From: an uncultured Atopobiaceae bacterium
GTDB lineage: Bacteria; Actinomycetota; Coriobacteriia; Coriobacteriales; Atopobiaceae
Assembly (NCBI GenBank): GCA_947581665.1
Contig: CANPVI010000107.1
Span: 1-5,527 of the forward strand
Length of the DNA: 5,527 nt
Direction of reading: 5' to 3'
Within the stretch, counting starts at the first letter, position 1. Each line of letters opens with the position of its first letter. The notes under the pieces are model-generated. The model had not been told where the DNA came from. It saw only the letters and a program-made list of their open reading frames with translations, and made no database searches. Shown here piece by piece: positions 3,796 to 5,527 of this stretch. A program made the translations under genes and the position numbers.

Positions 3796-5527
3796 CTAGT
3801 CCGAATAGTCCGTGCGCGCGGCCTTCCTTGCCGAACGCACCAGAAAGTCCTGGTTGTTCGGGGTGGACTGGAGGCCCTTGATGAGGGAGGCCTCGGCGCG
3901 CTCGACATTGTTCATGTTCGCGAGCACGCGCCTCAGGCCCCACACGAGCGGCGCCATCGTCGGGTCGATGAGGCGATCCTCGTTGCGCGTGCCGGAGGCC
4001 ACCGGGTCGATAGCGGGGAAGATGCGCTTGTCGGCCATGCCGCGGTCGAGCTTGAGCTCCATGTTGCCGGTGCCCTTGAACTCCTCGAAGATCACCTCGT
4101 CCATCTTCGAGCCGGTGTCGATGAGCGCGGAGGCGATGATCGTGAGCGAGCCGCCGTGCTCGATGTTGCGCGCGGCGCCGAGGAAGCGCTTCGGCGGGTA
4201 GAGCGCGGCGGAATCGACGCCGCCGGAGAGGATGCGGCCCGAGGGCGGCGCGGCGAGGTTGTAGGCGCGCGCGAGGCGCGTGATCGAATCGAGCACGACC
4301 ACCACGTCCTCGCCCTGCTCCACGAGGCGCTTGGCGCGCTCGATCACGAGCTCCGCCACCTGCGTGTGGTTGTCCGCCGGCATGTCGAAGGTCGAGGCCA
4401 CGACGTCGCCCTTGATGGAGCGCTCCATGTCCGTGACCTCCTCGGGACGTTCGTCCACGAGAAGGCAGATGAGGTGCACCTCGGGGTTGTTCGTCGAGAT
4501 GGACTGGCAGATGCGCTTCAGGATGGTGGTCTTGCCGGCCTTCGGCGGGCTCACGATGAGGCCGCGCTGGCCCTTGCCGATGGGCGCGACGATGTCGATC
4601 GCGCGGCCGGTCGTGGCCTCCTTCGTGGTTTCCATCTTGAGGCGCTCGTCGGGGAAGATCGGCGTGAGGTCGCGGAAGCGCGGGCGCCGCGCCGCGAGCT
4701 GCGGGTCGATGCCGTTCACGGTGACGATCTTCGAGAGCGCGGGGTAGCGGTCGTTCGGGCGGCTCGGGCGCACGGAGCCGGAGATGAGGTCGCCGCGGCG
4801 AAGGCCCTGCTGGCGGATCATCGCCTGCGGCACGAACGCGTCGTTGTCGCCGGGCATGTAGTTGCCGGTGCGCAGGAACCCGTAGCCCTCGGGCACGATG
4901 TCGAGGATGCCCGTGACGTCGCGGAAGCCCTCGAGCGCGGCGGCCTTCTGGTAGATGGACTCCACGAGGTCGGCCTTGCGCACGCCGAGGTAGTCGAGCC
5001 CGAGCTCGCGCGCACGGTCGCGAAGCTCGACGACCTTCATCTCCTGGAGCTCCTCGCGCGAGAGGCTCGGCTCGGCCGGGGTTTGCTCGCGACGGTTCTT
5101 GTGGCGGTTGCGGCGCGCGTTGTAGCCCTGGCCCTGCTGGTTGTTGTAGGCGTAGTTGCGGCCCTGGCCTTGGTTTTGCTGGCCTTGGCTCTGCTGTCCC
5201 TGCTGGCCTTGGCTCTGCTGGCCCTGGCCTTGCGGCTGCGTCGGCGCGGGCGCCTTCTCCTTGGGCTCCTCGGCGGGCTTGGCCGCCTCGTCCTTGGGCG
5301 CCACGGCAGCGGGGGCCTCGCCCTCGGCGGCCTTCTTGCGGCGAGTGCGCTTGCGCGGCGCGGCCTCTGCGCTCGCGTCCTCGGCGGCCTCGGCCTTGGC
5401 GACCTCGGCCTTGGCGGCCTTCGGGGCCTTCGCCTCGCTGGCCTCAGCCTCGGCGTCGGCGCTCTTGCGCGTGCGACGCGTGCGACGCGGACGATCCGCC
5501 TCGGCGAGCGTCTGCGCGGGCGCAGGG
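3796..5527 (-). CDS. rho: Transcription termination factor Rho (N-terminus beyond window edge)
   Basis: Rho is the hexameric ATP-driven RNA helicase that ends transcription at unstructured C-rich RNA. The frame is open from the stop at 3796-3798 to the right edge (576 residues visible), so a GTG at 5304 is not the likely start: the 74 codons before it continue the same extension, with basic blocks such as RPRRTRRTRK and RKRTRRKK between Ala/Glu/Lys runs. Counting from that GTG, a Gln/Gly-rich stretch spans 24-60 and an Arg/Asn-rich stretch 61-73. The Rho N-terminal helical domain is at about 81-126 and the RNA-binding cold-shock-like domain (GYGFLRTGNYMPGDNDAF) at 140-157. The Walker A loop SPPKAGKTT is at 252-260, VDERPEEVTDM at 283-293, Walker B VVVVLDS at 334-340, and the C-terminal R-loop SGTRNEDRL at 437-445. 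The product is cytosolic. It converges with the SDR across element 2, with no room for any other signal. Confidence 0.97.
   Translation of the reverse strand, partial: PAPAQTLAEADRPRRTRRTRKSADAEAEASEAKAPKAAKAEVAKAEAAEDASAEAAPRKRTRRKKAAEGEAPAAVAPKDEAAKPAEEPKEKAPAPTQPQGQGQQSQGQQGQQSQGQQNQGQGRNYAYNNQQGQGYNARRNRHKNRREQTPAEPSLSREELQEMKVVELRDRARELGLDYLGVRKADLVESIYQKAAALEGFRDVTGILDIVPEGYGFLRTGNYMPGDNDAFVPQAMIRQQGLRRGDLISGSVRPSRPNDRYPALSKIVTVNGIDPQLAARRPRFRDLTPIFPDERLKMETTKEATTGRAIDIVAPIGKGQRGLIVSPPKAGKTTILKRICQSISTNNPEVHLICLLVDERPEEVTDMERSIKGDVVASTFDMPADNHTQVAELVIERAKRLVEQGEDVVVVLDSITRLARAYNLAAPPSGRILSGGVDSAALYPPKRFLGAARNIEHGGSLTIIASALIDTGSKMDEVIFEEFKGTGNMELKLDRGMADKRIFPAIDPVASGTRNEDRLIDPTMAPLVWGLRRVLANMNNVERAEASLIKGLQSTPNNQDFLVRSARKAARTDYSD
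5177..5220 (-). repeat. rho: 24-bp-period coding repeat in the Gln/Gly-rich region of rho
   Basis: The 20-base word TGCTGGCCTTGGCTCTGCTG occurs at 5177-5196 and again, identical, at 5201-5220. It encodes part of a QGQQ/SQGQQ run in the N-terminal extension of Rho. The 24-base period keeps the frame, so copy-number change would alter only the length of this low-complexity region. Confidence 0.75.

Overview
The window is GC-rich DNA (roughly two thirds G+C by eye) that looks like an actinobacterial chromosome. The best guess at class is Coriobacteriia (Collinsella/Olsenella-like), held only moderately. The evidence is a thrC-thrB pair next to rho, a neighbourhood well known in Actinomycetota (thrC-thrB-rho-rpmE in Mycobacterium), and a Rho protein with a long lysine/arginine/alanine/glutamate-rich and Gln/Gly-rich N-terminal extension typical of that phylum.

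Layout, left to right. (1) 1-149, + strand: last 48 codons of threonine synthase (thrC), overlapping by ATGA with (2) thrB, homoserine kinase, 146-1051. (3) 1052-1200: a convergent intergenic gap holding a perfect 27-bp hairpin plus 26-bp direct repeats (element 1). (4) 1201-2499, - strand: an unrecognised exported or membrane-anchored protein of 432 aa with a Pro/Gln/Val repeat linker. (5) 2500-2830: a divergent intergenic region with a candidate promoter for the minus-strand gene and, at its right edge, an inverted repeat over the start region of the next gene. (6) 2831-3643, + strand: a classical short-chain dehydrogenase/reductase. (7) 3641-3795: three perfect 33-bp direct repeats and a 26-bp hairpin (element 2), filling the whole gap between two convergent stop codons. 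(8) 3796 to the right edge, - strand: transcription termination factor Rho, whose reading frame is still open at the window edge, so its start lies outside.

ThrC and ThrB are the last two enzymes of threonine synthesis and are probably translationally coupled. Rho is the housekeeping termination helicase. The two genes between them (exported protein, SDR) have no evident link to either. Thus thrCB and rho are neighbours here, but rho is inverted and separated from thrB by a 2.7-kb two-gene segment.

The most interesting signal is non-coding. The two convergent gaps carry two members of one repeat-plus-hairpin family. Read in the sense of the gene that runs into the repeats, both have the order stop codon, tandem repeats, hairpin. 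Both hairpins are built CGCCG-N9-TTTTTCGGTGC-loop-mirror. The 9-bp middle block differs between loci but stays perfectly paired. In each locus the tandem repeat unit ends with a copy of the local left stem arm. The T5/A5 tract sits on the wrong side for a normal intrinsic terminator on either strand. The two elements face each other and bound the inserted two-gene segment.
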